Assembly: GCA_018136815.1 (NCBI GenBank)
Contig: CM030933.1
Location: 7,838,284 to 7,902,283 of the forward strand
Direction: 5' to 3'
Origin: Isochrysis galbana
Taxonomy: Eukaryota; Haptophyta; Isochrysidales; Isochrysidaceae
Length of the DNA stretch: 64,000 bases
The position numbers and the translations under genes are program-made. Shown one piece after another: positions 1 through 11,235 of the stretch. The notes below the pieces were generated by a model, which was given only the letters and a program-made list of their open reading frames with translations, ran no database searches and was not told where the DNA came from. Each line of letters begins with the position of its first letter. The first letter of the stretch is position 1.

Positions 1-956
1 TCCATTCTCGGAGTCTTTTGGGTCATTCTCTTCTCGAATTCGCGCCGCTCCATCGCCGCTGTCGCGGTTGCCTACTGTCGTTTACCTGCGGACTAATGCA
101 AATTTTCGCATTTCTTACCCTTTTTGATATGTATATGTGTGAGACGGTCAAATTTTTTGTCGCTTTCTAAGTTTTTCTCTTCGCTCTCAGGACGTCGCGT
201 GCCGCCTGCGCGCGCAATGGCCCCCCTTTGGGGGGGACGTGCAGGTCTCCCCAGCTGGCCGGCTGGGCGGCTCATGGGGGCAGTAGAGGCTTGGGCTTTG
301 CCCCTGGCCCTCCCTGCCTCCCCCTCTCTCGCCCCGCCGTCCGTCCAAGTCGTCTGTCAGTCTGTGGCTCAGAGATGGTGGGGGGGGAGACAGTACGCTT
401 TGGAGTGGGGTTGGGCGAAGGATTGCGCGTCGCGGTGTGCCGTCGGGGAGAGTCTCGATGAGTGTGTTGACTGCTCAGCACGCATGCCAAAAGGCATGGC
501 ATGAGGTTGACTGACGGCAAGCCCCCCCGGAGGGGCGGAGTGCCTGAGGGGAGGGGCGCGAGGCACCTCCCGCCATGACCCCTACTCTAAGAGTAGGTTG
601 CGCGTTTTGCCTCGAAGATAGGCTCAAGAACGGATTTGAACGGGCCCGGGAGCTTCTACCATGCCATCCGCAAGGTGCAATGTTTGCTTTTGTGAGGACG
701 CACACATCATGGCGCAGAATGTTTGCCGCTACTTAGTTTGCCAGCATGGCCCGGGCTAGGCCCGGGCGAAGCGGAAAACTTTGAGAACGCATCAGCGGAA
801 TCTCACCTTAGAACCTCGTCTACAGCCTCGTGCTTCCACTCAAGCAGATTCAACGCTAGCGCTACTCTTAGGTCCACGGTTCCATGCCGGCGCTTTTGAA
901 ATCTATGTAGTAGTACAACATCACCACAAACCCCTCCTACAGCCGCGTACGCCAAT
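1..956. other. Intergenic stretch, no gene recognised
   Basis: No coding region with family resemblance or convincing composition is visible. The open frames here lie in GC-rich, repeat-like DNA. The part from about 195 to 610 is a copy of a GC-rich repeat described separately. The remainder, about 620-956, is the sequence 3' of the first TIR gene on the opposite strand. Confidence 0.6.
195..610. repeat. GC-rich dispersed repeat ending in a hairpin, copy a
   Basis: This shares ordered blocks with about 13110-13570: an ATGG(C)6TTTG(G)n start block, a 'ggctgggg...cctccctgcctc' block, and a 'gtctgtggctcag..tggtggggggg' block. It closes with a perfect 7-bp stem at 581-597 (cctactc / gagtagg). 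Related but more distant copies lie at about 20033-20917 and 46924-47670. Those also end in an AT-rich hairpin. The boundaries here are approximate because no target duplication could be recognised. Confidence 0.5.
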
Positions 957-3900
957 TCAAGCGGCTGGAACACTAGCGCTAGTCGCAGATCCACGATTCG
1001 AAGTTGGCGCCTCTGAAATCGTCTCTAGCACGGGCTCGAGGTGTGGAACATTGGCCGGCGGCGCCTCGACCTCATAGGTGATTGGCTTGATGGAAGCAAT
1101 GCGACGGTTGCGCTTCGCCTCCCTTTCCCTTTCACGCACAGCTCGCCTCACTGTGCGCGACGCACCCATCGCACTCGCTGCCACGGCCCTCGAGACGCGT
1201 GCGTGCCGGCCAGGGTACCATGGCGTAGCCAATTCGCGGTAGAGGCCACGCCGCACGAGGTCTTCGGGTGTGACGTGGTAAAAGTGATCGAAAGGCAAGG
1301 CGCCACGATCCGGCTCACGCTCGTGCACAACCAACATCTGGACTCCCGCAGCCAAGGCGTCGCGGATGTCGTCAGCCAGAGCGTCCCCGCAAGAGTCCTC
1401 AGCAAAAGTTTTCTCGTTCAAGTACAAGAGCATATGGCAGTTGCCTGTCGCCTGGACGCGTGGGGCACTCGCTACGCCATTTGACCGGCCATGACGGTTG
1501 CTCGTGGGTTCAGAGGCGTTTGCATGAGGTGAGCGGGCGACGGACCCTTCTGGAAACAGAGAAGAATGTCTTCGCAACGGAGCCGTCGGAGCTCTTTGCA
1601 CCTTCAGCCCCGACTTCATCGTGCCCCTCACCGCCTCGTTGCGGACCCTCGTCATAAATTTTGATGACTTGGATCTTCTTGTGCATTTGACGGCCAAAAA
1701 ATTGTGAAGCAATTCCGCAAACGACCGTTCGCTTGCAACGAAGTGTGTGTGGGCCACGTTCGACATGGACTCGGCAAGTTCCTTGGCTGCCTCTTCAGCG
1801 CCGCGATTATTTGAACTAGTGATGAGACCGTGGGGGGATTCCATGAAGTATTTGAAGTCGGTGATCATTGAGCTATGGCCGACACGCTGGGGCAGGAACA
1901 AGTCCATTTTCTTGCCCTGTAAGCAAGGCGGGCATAGTGCGCTGGGCAACGTTCGCGCGCAGCAAGTAAGTGGAAGAGGGCTCAGCGCTCTGCGCAGCTA
2001 GCTGTGTGCATGGCATTATTTGGCGTGCGTGTGCACATGCCCCCTACGCTCCCATCTTCGGACCTTGGCTAGGAGTCCCTTGTACTTTGGCGAGTGGAGG
2101 AGCGTCTCCTCTGCAATTTGGCGGAGCGACTCCAGCTGGAAGGCCACCAGCCGATGCCAAGGAATGATGAGGCGGGCTGAGGAGGCATTCGCCTTGTTCG
2201 GCTCTTTAATGTTGCTCTTGCTGAGTGAAGCTATCTCCGGCTGGGTGAAGACCGCGTGCCGGAGATCAGCCGGGCACATCTCCTTGAGCTCCTTCAGCGG
2301 GGCCCCACCCTTTGTTGAGTCGCTCTCATGCACAAGGATGAGCGGCTTCTGCTTGTCGACCGCCGCTCGGATTTCACGCAGACAACTGAAGTGTGTGCGT
2401 GAGGTGGGGGGGGAAGGGGGGGACACGCGATGTGGGACTTGGTAAGAGGCGTGAGGCTGCGGCTATCTCCTCGGCATTGAATGAAGGACAAATTGGCGGC
2501 TCCTAGTAGCTATCAATCACTCACTTCCTCGATTTGAAGTATCCAGCCGATAGGAAGACGAGGATCACGGCCGAGGACTCAATGTGCTTCTCGAGCTGGT
2601 CGATATCCTTGAGGTCATCCACGTCCAAGAAGATTTTCACCCCAGGTAGCAAGCTGGTGAGAGACCGTTTTATCACGGCCACCTTACAAGGAGCAACGGA
2701 GAGCGATGAGCAAACGAGCAGGTGCGGCGCACGCGAGGTCGGCAGTGCCAAGCCAGGAATGGTCAGGATCACGGGCTGCATTGAAACGGGGCTCGCACAG
2801 GGTGCATGTTGTTGGCACGGCGGCTTCGTTTGCAGGGAAGCCTGGAGGCACCAAGCACCTGGTCTTGCCCCGTTGCCCAGATGTGAGAGAGGAAGAGATG
2901 GTATTCGTGGCCATCTTCTAGCGATAGCACTGGTGGCAAGCCTGTCGACTCGACGCGCAAGCCGGGCTTGTTGTGACGGCGGTAAAGGACGAAAGCTACG
3001 ATGAGCGTGCCGGAGCAGCACAACATGCCACCCACCACCAACATGGTGATGAAGGGGATAGAGTAATCGAACTCGCACGCATCGCCGGAATAGAGGAAAT
3101 CGCATCTACACACTCCCGAATAAGCATGGGTACCCGGTGACGCTTCCGGGAGCGAGTCACAATAGCCCGAGAGGTCTTTGCTTGGATCCTTTGCTGTACA
3201 GTAAGTGTAGCAATCTCCGTGGCCAGAGCAGATGCTTGTTGACGCGTTGGCCACCGGGCAGGCGGCGCACTCGCCCCAAGGGAGGTCCTGTAGCGGCCGG
3301 CAGAAGTATTCCCTACGAGTGTTGGATGTGTACGAGGCTTCGCACTGGTCGACGGAGTCGCACGTGCCCATCCCACGAGAGCAGTACTCGGACAGGGCAT
3401 CGGCCGGAGCGGTGGCTGTGACGACATACCCATCAGGGTATGTGTTGTAGAGCGATGGGTATGTCGAGACGTCACGAGTCCGGATGTTTTCGTACACTGA
3501 AGTCGAGGAGCCAATCGCGCGAACGCCCGCGTCCACCACCACGACCGCGCCCCCAACGAGTTGCGAGACGGGGGAGGTAAAGGAGCTCAGGCCAAGCGCA
3601 TTGTAAACCGTCTGGCCAACGACGTAGTCTGTCGCCAGCCCGAAGACGAATAGCCGCTTCACGCCGCGGGCAGTCAGCTCCGCCTCGAGGTTGTGCGAGG
3701 CATCATCCAATGCATCCGACGCGGAGACCTGCTCGTCGTGCGTTCCCGCCGCGGCGGTGGAGCGGCGGCCGCCGTCAAAAGCGTTGTAGTTGTCCTCCAT
3801 GAGCCTGGTGCCGAGCTTGAAGACGACCGTATCATTTGGTATGTTGAGATAGGGGTCAAAACGCGCGTCAAAGGTGCCGGCAACGGCATGGTACGGCCAT

Positions 3901-4430
3901 TGATAGTACATCGATGCGTCCCACGCGGCCTGCGACACGGAGTCACGGCAGCGGTGCGAGTCGTTGAGGTGGACCGCGCCTGCTGTGTTGTCAATCGACC
4001 AGGTCTGACGGCCCTGCAGGCAGAACTGCAGGAGCCCTTCCGACGTGAGCGGCTCGATCCCGCCATGGGCGACGTCGCAGAAGGAGCAGTGGCCGGGCGG
4101 GTGGTAGTCAAGCGTGGCGATGACTGACGCGTTCTTGTTGTCCCTCTCACGCAAGGCGAGCCACGCGTTGATCACGTCGATGATGCCGCTCGAGTTGCTC
4201 ACAGAGAGCGTTCCGCGAGGGATCGTCCCGTTGGGAGCATCGACCGAGAGGTCGTACACGGCGCTGACGCCGCTCCGCGTGGAGCGTTCCTCCATGAAGG
4301 CATTCTGCACGTCGAGGATGAGGAGACCGTCCTTTTCCCCGATCTCGAGGCATTTTGACGCTACGGAAGTGCCAGTTGCCATGGCGGGCGCCACCAGTGC
4401 AGTCAGCACCAGCAGCGTGCTCGAGCGCAT
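957..4430 (-). CDS. Transmembrane TIR protein with nicotinamidase-like (pseudo-enzyme) ectodomain, copy A
   Basis: Four exons are proposed: 2859-4430, 2525-2682, 2064-2385 and 957-1916. They join in frame to give about 1003 residues. Order of parts: signal peptide (1-19); isochorismatase/nicotinamidase fold (about 32-300); Cys-rich EGF-like region (about 345-455); one transmembrane helix (about 457-482) followed by the basic stop-transfer YRR; TIR domain starting at HLFLSH (about 515) and including FLDVDDL and CLREI (Glu581, where TIR NADases carry their catalytic Glu); and a second TIR-like region with CHMLLYL, VVHERE and TPEDLVRRGLY. The nicotinamidase signatures are clear: LDVQNAF (Asp40), LDYHPPGHCSF (Asp108 and His110, metal), WPYHAV (His181, metal) and VVFKLG (Lys205). 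The nucleophilic Cys of GLATDYCV is Val270, so the ectodomain probably binds a ligand rather than hydrolysing nicotinamide. The donors are gtgctt, gtgagt and gtccga. The paralogue at 7828-11235 has the same intron positions and phases. Signalling through NAD-related metabolites is my inference. Confidence 0.85.
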
Positions 4431-5054
4431 GCGGAGAGATGGAGGGAGGGAGGGAAAGACCGGACGCGCGCGGGAGAGAGAGGAAGGAAAAGCACGAAGG
4501 GGGGAGCCAGGGCACCCGGAAGGCCGCGCCCAGGGAGGGTGGGGGAGAAAAAGGGAGGGATGGGGAGGGAAAGGGAGGGAAGGGGAGGGAGAGCGGTGTG
4601 GGGAGGAGAGCCGGGCGCGCGAGGGGGTTCGAGCACAAGAGTGAGAGCGTTCGTTGCGGTTTGACAGAGAGGAAAAGTTACTCGTGTGGGGTGGTGGTGG
4701 TGGTGTCGATGTGAAGAGAGAGAGAGGGGAGGGGGGGCGCGGTCTCTCCTATTCTTCTGTTGTCCGGATATATATATAAGCTTGTCTGATCCGATTTCTT
4801 TCAGTTCGTGGAGCACATCGTTCGCGTTGTTGATCGATATTGTACAATCTTCTAGTAGTCGCCCCCCGCCCCCCCCCCCAAATCTCTCACAACTCATTCT
4901 CTCTCCTCTCCTCCGAGGATCGTCTCCCCCCCTTCCAAACTCTCTGCGAGCCTCCCTACATTCACCTCCCCCCCCCCCCCCGCACCCCCAAAATTTGTTT
5001 TCGGGCCGACGGCCGCCGTTCGTTCTGTGCGACGGTTACCTCAACTTCAGAGTT
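4431..5054. other. Upstream region of TIR gene copy A, low complexity
   Basis: There is no gene here. 4431-4640 is purine-rich on the plus strand (GGGA repeats). 4859-4879 and 4971-4981 are C tracts. An alternating AT run at 4767-4780 could serve as a TATA-like element for the minus-strand gene, but it sits about 330 bases from the ATG, so promoter function is only a possibility. Confidence 0.4.
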
Positions 5055-5200
5055 TTTCTTGTTGTGCGAGTATAACCTTAGTGCTGTGGTCCGTAGCCTT
5101 CATCGGCAACGGAGCCCCTCCCCCGCGATGGGGGTGTGCGCGGTTGGTGCATGGCTCGTCCAGTGTATGTGGCTAGGGATGCTAGCCAACAAGATGCTCT
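5055..5200. repeat. Short dispersed repeat, copy 1
   Basis: This segment matches 29357-29505 in the same orientation over about 140 bases. Shared blocks include 'gtataaccttagtgctg', 'ggcaacggagcccctccccc', 'gcgatggggg', 'tgtgcgcggttgg', 'gcatggctcgtcc' and 'gtgtatgtggctagg'. It has no coding content, and no tRNA-type promoter boxes were recognised. A SINE-like or MITE-like origin is possible, but the ends are not defined. Confidence 0.65.
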
Positions 5201-7827
5201 ACAAGACTACAATTACAAACGTCTAGAGAGGCTTGAGCTCTAACAACGGGCAACGGGCCCATTTCCATTTCTGCTATTGATTGATTGGGAAGATTAAAAT
5301 GTAAAATGTGAGCCTTTGTGACGACCCGCACTAGCCCGGTCACCAGTCACTCACTAGGGGACTATGGGCGGGTGGGGAGGGCACTTTGACAGATGCTCTT
5401 TCCAGTATCCCCCATCCCCCTCGGCCCTCGGGGATATTCTTAATACTAATACCCGCGTATGCCCCGCGTTTGCTTTAGGTGTCAGGTGTGCCCCGCTGCC
5501 CGCTTGTTGTATGCCTGCGCCTGCCCACTGCCCATATGCTAAAGTCTGTAGGCTGTGGGATGAAGTCTGTAGCCTAGATGGGAAATACGCTCTTACCGTT
5601 TTTCAGTGAAGGCCAAAAACAGGCCGTTTTCGCAGCATTTCCCCCCCCCTGCTGAAGCGGCAGAGTTTCTGGTGCGGTGTACATAGGGCGTTGTCTTCCG
5701 AATAGACGCCGAGTTGTGAGCTTTTCAATATGAAGTGGCCATCCGGAAGTGCCCGCGATGTCGGGTAGAGCGCCTGTCTTTCCCATGGTCGACAAGTGAA
5801 ACGGGCGGGCTGCGGCGCCGAGCTGGCGCGTCTCTCGTCTCTCGATCTCGTGAACCGAGTCGCAGCCGATCTCTCATCGCCCTCTCGATCTCATTTTGTC
5901 GCCCTTGTCTCCACAGACCGATGGACCAACGGACGTCACCAGCACGAGATGATATCGTAAATGATGACATTACTCACATTACCTCCGCTTGCTGTCTGGG
6001 GAACGGCTGCTGGTTTTGGGGGGTGGCACAACGGGATATATATTGAATAAACAAAGACTTTTCTCACAGTGCCATCGCCGGCTTGGGCCGGCTTGGGCTC
6101 CGAGCGACCGCTGGCTTCGGGAGGGGGGGGCGGGGGGGGCGGGGGGGGGGGGGGCGGGGGGGGAGGAGGGGGGGGGCCCGGCACCCGGGGAGAGAGCCGC
6201 GAGAGGCGAGGCGGGCGAGGAGAATTCTCTCGGGGAAGGATTAGAGAGGGTGAGGGCCTGGCGAAACAACTGTAATGCGGCGACCGGGAAACATCAGTTC
6301 TCTGTCGTTCACCGACAAATGATTTGACAACTCTACGATAGATAGATTTATTTATCATAAACATATCATTAAATTATGTTACGAATGGTGCCCCCAGCGC
6401 CCTTTCAAACGCATGGCACACACACTAGAAATCAGGCTCTAGACGCGCACGTATGGACTGCCTGCGCGTCGCCATGCGGCGCACAGACAGTCCATACACA
6501 TATTATATACCTAAAAAGCCGGGAGGGGCGTGACAAAAAAAGGGAACCTCGAGTTGCACCCTCTGAATACACACGCGCACTGCCCCCCCAATTCGACCCC
6601 TTCGAGCCCTGTAGCCGATCTGCTGACCGGCCGCGCCTGCCGAGAGAGACGCCAACTCTGACTTTTCAGCCAGGGAAGCTTGCTGCCAGGCGGGTGTGGG
6701 CTGGGGCGGGGCCAGGTGCTGGGTATGGCACACCCAGGCCAAGGCCGGGCGGGGGGCTCGCGCTGCGCGCGCGCTGCTCGCACCTGGCTTCTGGCGCTCG
6801 TCTGCGCGCTGCGAAGGGGGGGGAGTGCGAGAACGACCTGGAGGCGAGCGCGGCGAGCGTGAAGGGGCACATCGCGGCAGGCAGCGTGGGGGGGACTTAC
6901 CTTTGGTGTTGGCCGCGTGAGTACACCCCAGTGGCAAGCTGGGCTGCCAGAGAGGAGTGGGGGAAGGGGGGGGGGGGGGAGCGGCGCGCGGCGGGCCTCC
7001 GCGGCCGCTGCAGCGGGTAAGTCCCCGGCACCCGGGGAGATAGCCGCTGGAGCGAGCCCTTATTGTCACTTTTTGGTACCAGATCTCCCACTGTGCTCCC
7101 GGGAGATTTCCATCAATCTGAAAGACTTCAGCGTATCATACCGCTGGAGAGATACCGACTTTCGAGGGGCTTGCTATGGGCACTCGAGCTCCTCAGGCGC
7201 CTTGAGGAAGACATTCCTCGATTGGCGGGGCGGAGTTTTCATATTCAACTCGCCAGCGGTCCGGCCTCTTCAGCAGAGGGGGGGAAATGCTGCGTTGCAA
7301 CGTCCTTGCCCTTCCCTTTTTGTACGTTTTTGTCTCCGTTTTTGAATGGCAGCGCGAGCACCCAGGCGAGAGCGGCAAAGCTGGCGACAAATAGACGACA
7401 ACGTAGGCGAGGGCAGGAAAAAAATCTGGAGCTTCAGGCTGCTACCGCTAGCTGCATAAAGGACCACGTACTCATGGTGTTGACTCACGACTCACGCCAT
7501 CGCCTATACCTATACCCCAGAACACTCACCACCTTTACACTACACACCACCCCCTTCATTCCTTTGTCTTTCCTTTCGGGGAGTGGGCCCGCGTGCACTA
7601 TACGTCGGGCCAAGCGCAAGGGGCGGGCTGGGGCAGACTTGCTGTTGGGTGTTCTTGTTCTTGTGGCAAACAAACGTAAACGCCTTTTGCATATGAATTA
7701 TCGTGCCGCCGGGGGGTCTCGGCCCCCGCTCGTCTTTTCTGTGCCCCAACACTTCATAGAGGCAAGGGGGCAGGATGGCACAATATTTTCAAGAGTGGCT
7801 CATTTGCTGATCGGATGTCTCACCGCC
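5201..7827. other. Intergenic region between the two TIR genes
   Basis: No convincing gene was found. The region contains a long G tract (6121-6178) and a near-identical 22-bp direct repeat (cggcacccggggaga-agccgc, at 6179-6200 and 7026-7047) about 830 bases apart. Fragments near 5581-5660 resemble 32380-32480 (shared 'aaaacaggccgtt' context), so decayed repeats are likely. The open frames on both strands have no motif and follow base composition. Confidence 0.5.
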
Positions 7828-10800
7828 TCATCCCGCCTCTCTAGCTTGCACCGCCACTGACATTTGCTTCGACCTAGCTTGGCCGCTACTCCTGTGTGGT
7901 GATGATGTCATTGAAACGTTGTCTTGGTTCTTCCTTCGGTGACTCTCTGCCCTCCTCCGCCGTGAGGCGCCCATTGCCATTGCGGCCACCGCTCGTGAGA
8001 CCTGGGCGTGCCTTCCATCAAACCACGGAGTTGCAAGCTTACGGTAGAGCCCTCGACGTACCAAGTCCTCAGGTGTAATCATGTTGAAATGGTCAAACGC
8101 CATGGCACCTCGCTCGGGCTCGCGCTCGTGGATGACCAACATTGGCACTCCAGAAGCCATAGCGTTGCGAATATCGGTGGCCAAGGCATCGCTGTGCGCT
8201 TCGTTCCCAAACGTTTCAGTGCTTAGATACACAAGCATGTGACAATGAGTAGCGCCCCCACCCCGCACGCTGGCGGTGGAATCTCCGTGCCCTCGTTGGG
8301 GCGATTGCACATGGCTTGCCATCTTTTTCATGTCCTTCGGGGTTGGGTGCACGGGGCCATGCCCCCGCATCGCTCGACTTTTTGACACTTCGGCTGCCAC
8401 GTTGGGGATGCCTACGATTGGCTTGCTAGCGAATCGCCACCACGAGCGGGACACCATGCTCTTCGGCCGTATCGCTGTGGCTTTGGCATACGTCACGACG
8501 GATAAGAGTGCATCTGCAAACGGTTCTGCTCCCATGCTTCCTAGGTGCAAGTGGGAAACGTTCTGCACCGATGCGACGAGCTGTGCCGCCGCTTCTTCGG
8601 CGCCTGGATTGTTATCACTAGTTATGAGAACGTGTGGCGAGGCCATGAAGTAGTCAAAGTCCGTCACCATGAACCTGTGCCCAACTCGCTGTGGCATATA
8701 CATCTCGAGTGCTTTACCCTGGGCAGTGCGAGTGAGGAGCGATCACCAGGTGGGAGCTGTGTGCCAGTCGTGTAGAAGGCTAGGGGTGTTGGGGAGTACA
8801 GTGCCCTGCTTTGCACCTTGGCGAGGTAGTGCTTGTATTTAGGAGTATGCAAGAGCATCTCCTCGGCGATCTGACGCAAGGACTCGAGCTGAAAGGCCAC
8901 GACCCGATGCCATGGGACGACGTGACGAACCGAGTGTGGCATATCGTTGGATGGCACCTGTCCCGTCCTGCTCCTAGGCTTATTGTCGTTGAAGATGGCA
9001 TGCCGAATGTCGGCCGGGCACATCTCCTTGAGCTCATCGAGGGGTGCTCCACCCTTGGCGGGGTCAGTCTCGTGCACGAGGATGATCGGCTTGGAGTATG
9101 CCACTGCAGCGCGGATCTCGCGCAAACAACTGCGATAGGGAAGGCGACAATCGCGATCCCGAGGCAGTGGAAGCAATTTTGCACTCTCACATAAAGTGAA
9201 GGAGGAGGGCGTTCGAACATCCCAGGTGCACGCTCAGGAGCGAACCTCCTTCCTTCCAAGGCGCGGGTTAGTAGGCGGAGGGGCAAGGGGACAAGGGCTG
9301 GCGAGTTGGGGGGAGCGTGCGCGGGGAGGGGGGGGGGGGGGGCTCCTAGCTGCGCAGCACGGCCACCCAACGCACTTTTTGGACATGAAGTACCCTGCAG
9401 AAAGGAAGACGAGTATGACAGCGGACTTCTCGACGTATCTCTCTAGATGGTCCATGTCCTTCAGATCGTCAACGTCCAAGAAGATCTGGGCGCCGGGCAA
9501 CAAGCTCGTCAAAGACCGCTTGATAAGAGCGACCTGCACAACAAGCGGCGAACATGAGATGCGGAAGCGCAAGTGGGCGCAATAGACCCTCTTCCCCCCT
9601 AGCTCCTGAGGTGCGTAGATGGACTGCGTGGTGACGTACCTGGTCCTGCCCGGTCGCCCATATATGCGACAGGAAGAGATGGTATTCGTCACCATCCTCC
9701 AAGGTGATGACCGGTGGCATGCCTGTCGCCTCCAGGTGTAAGCCCGGCGTATTGTAGCGACGATAGAGAAGGCACGCGCCGCACAGACAGCCGCAACAGC
9801 ACATGGTGATCACGAGCACCGTCATGACCACAAATGGGATGACAAAGTTGTGCTCACAGGCGTCGCCCCAATAGAGGATGTCGCAGACACACACCCCAGA
9901 GACATTGTGCGTGTGGGAGGTGGCGCCGTTGAGCTCAGTGCATAATCCCGAGGCGTGCATCTCCGGGTCCCTGGCCTCGCAGTGGGTGTAGCAGTCCCCC
10001 CTCCCGGAGCAAATGCTCGTCGACTCCTCTGCAATCGGGCAGGCGGCACACTCGCCCCACGGCAAGTCGAGCAGCGGCATGCAGAAGTATTCACGCCGCG
10101 AGTGGGTAGTGTACGACTGCTCACATTGGTCAACCGAGTCGCACGTGCCCAGCCCGCGGCTACAATACTCGCCAAGGGCATCGGCAGGTGCTGTACTCGT
10201 GACGACAAACCCATCCGGATACACACCTTGGAGTTCAGGGTGAAGGGTCTGATCACGTTCGTTGACCCTGTTGTGAACCACAACCGAAGAGACGATTGCC
10301 CGCATCGCAGCGTCGACCACGACCACCGAGCCACCCACCAGCTGCTGAATTGGCTTGCGGAAGGAGTTGAGGCCAAGCGCATTGTAGATGGTCTCGCCAA
10401 CCACGTAGTCTGTTGCCAGCCCGAAGACGAATAGCCGCTTCACACCGCGGGCCGCGAGTTCCGCCTCGAGCGTGTGCACTGAGTCGTCGAGCATCGCCGT
10501 CGCCGTCGATTGCGTGTCATGCGCCCCCGCCGCGGCGGTGGAGCGGCGGCCGCCGTCAAATGCGTTGTAGTTGTCCTCCATGAGCCTGGTGCCGAGCTTG
10601 AAGACGACTGTATCATTTGGTAGGTTGAGATAGGGGTCAAAACGCGCGTCAAAGGTGCCGGCAACGGCATGGTACGGCCATTGATAGTACACCGATGCGT
10701 CCCACGCGGCCTGCGACACGGAGTCACGGCAGCGGTGCGAGTCGTTGAGGTGGACCGCGCCTGCTGTGTTGTCAGTCGACCAGGTCTGACGGCCCTGCAG

Positions 10801-11235
10801 GCAGAACTGCAGGATGCCTTCCGACGTGAGCGGCTCGATCCCGCCATGGGCGACGTCGCAGAAGGAGCAGTGGCCGGGCGGGTGGTAGTCAAGCGTGGCG
10901 ATGACTGACGCGTTCTTGTTGTCCCTCTCACGCAAGGTGAGCCACGCGTTGATCACATCGATGATGCCGCTCGAGTTGCTCACAGAGAGCGTTCCGCGAG
11001 GGATCGTCCCGTTGGGAGCATCGACCGAGAGGTCGTACACGGCGCTGACGCCGCTCCGCGTGGAGCGTTCCTCCATGAAGGCATTCTGCACGTCGAGGAT
11101 CAGGAGAGCGTCCTGTGTGCCCAGCTGGCTGCAGCGCTCCGAGACGGCGGCCGTGGGTGAGGCAGTGGGCAGCAGAAGGAGCAAGGGCACAAGCCGAGTG
11201 TGCCACCACCCTCCCATCGTCATGCCCGCGCGCAC
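7828..11235 (-). CDS. Transmembrane TIR protein with nicotinamidase-like (pseudo-enzyme) ectodomain, copy B
   Basis: This is the tandem paralogue of the gene at 957-4430. Four exons are proposed: 9640-11235, 9376-9533, 8817-9129 and 7828-8718, about 985 residues. The second exon is 158 nt in both copies and intron phases agree. The N-terminus has a hydrophobic leader (run of Leu after WWHTRLVP). The nicotinamidase-like domain again has LDVQNAF, LDYHPPGHCSF, WPYHAV and FKLGTRL. GLATDYVV has Val278 where the catalytic Cys belongs. A Cys-rich EGF-like stretch leads to a helix (about IPFVVMTVLVITMCCCGC) and then YRR. The TIR domain has HLFLSHIW, IFLDVDDLKDMDHLE, VFLSAGYF and CLREIRAAV. The C-terminal region has CHMLVYLS, VIHEREPERGA and TPEDLVRRGLY. 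Two downstream Met codons could also serve as starts. The ectodomain stretch 10527-11107 is about 98% identical to copy A, whereas flanking parts differ much more, which suggests gene conversion. Confidence 0.85.

Noticed and set aside
124-504. 126-codon plus-strand open frame
   Set aside because: It lies within a GC-rich dispersed repeat, frames on both strands are open, and the composition is Ala/Pro/Gly-rich without any motif.
6179-7047. 22-bp near-identical direct repeats as a target duplication of an 830-bp element
   Set aside because: The repeats are GC-rich, imperfect and the enclosed DNA has no element-like ends, so chance or local duplication is as likely.
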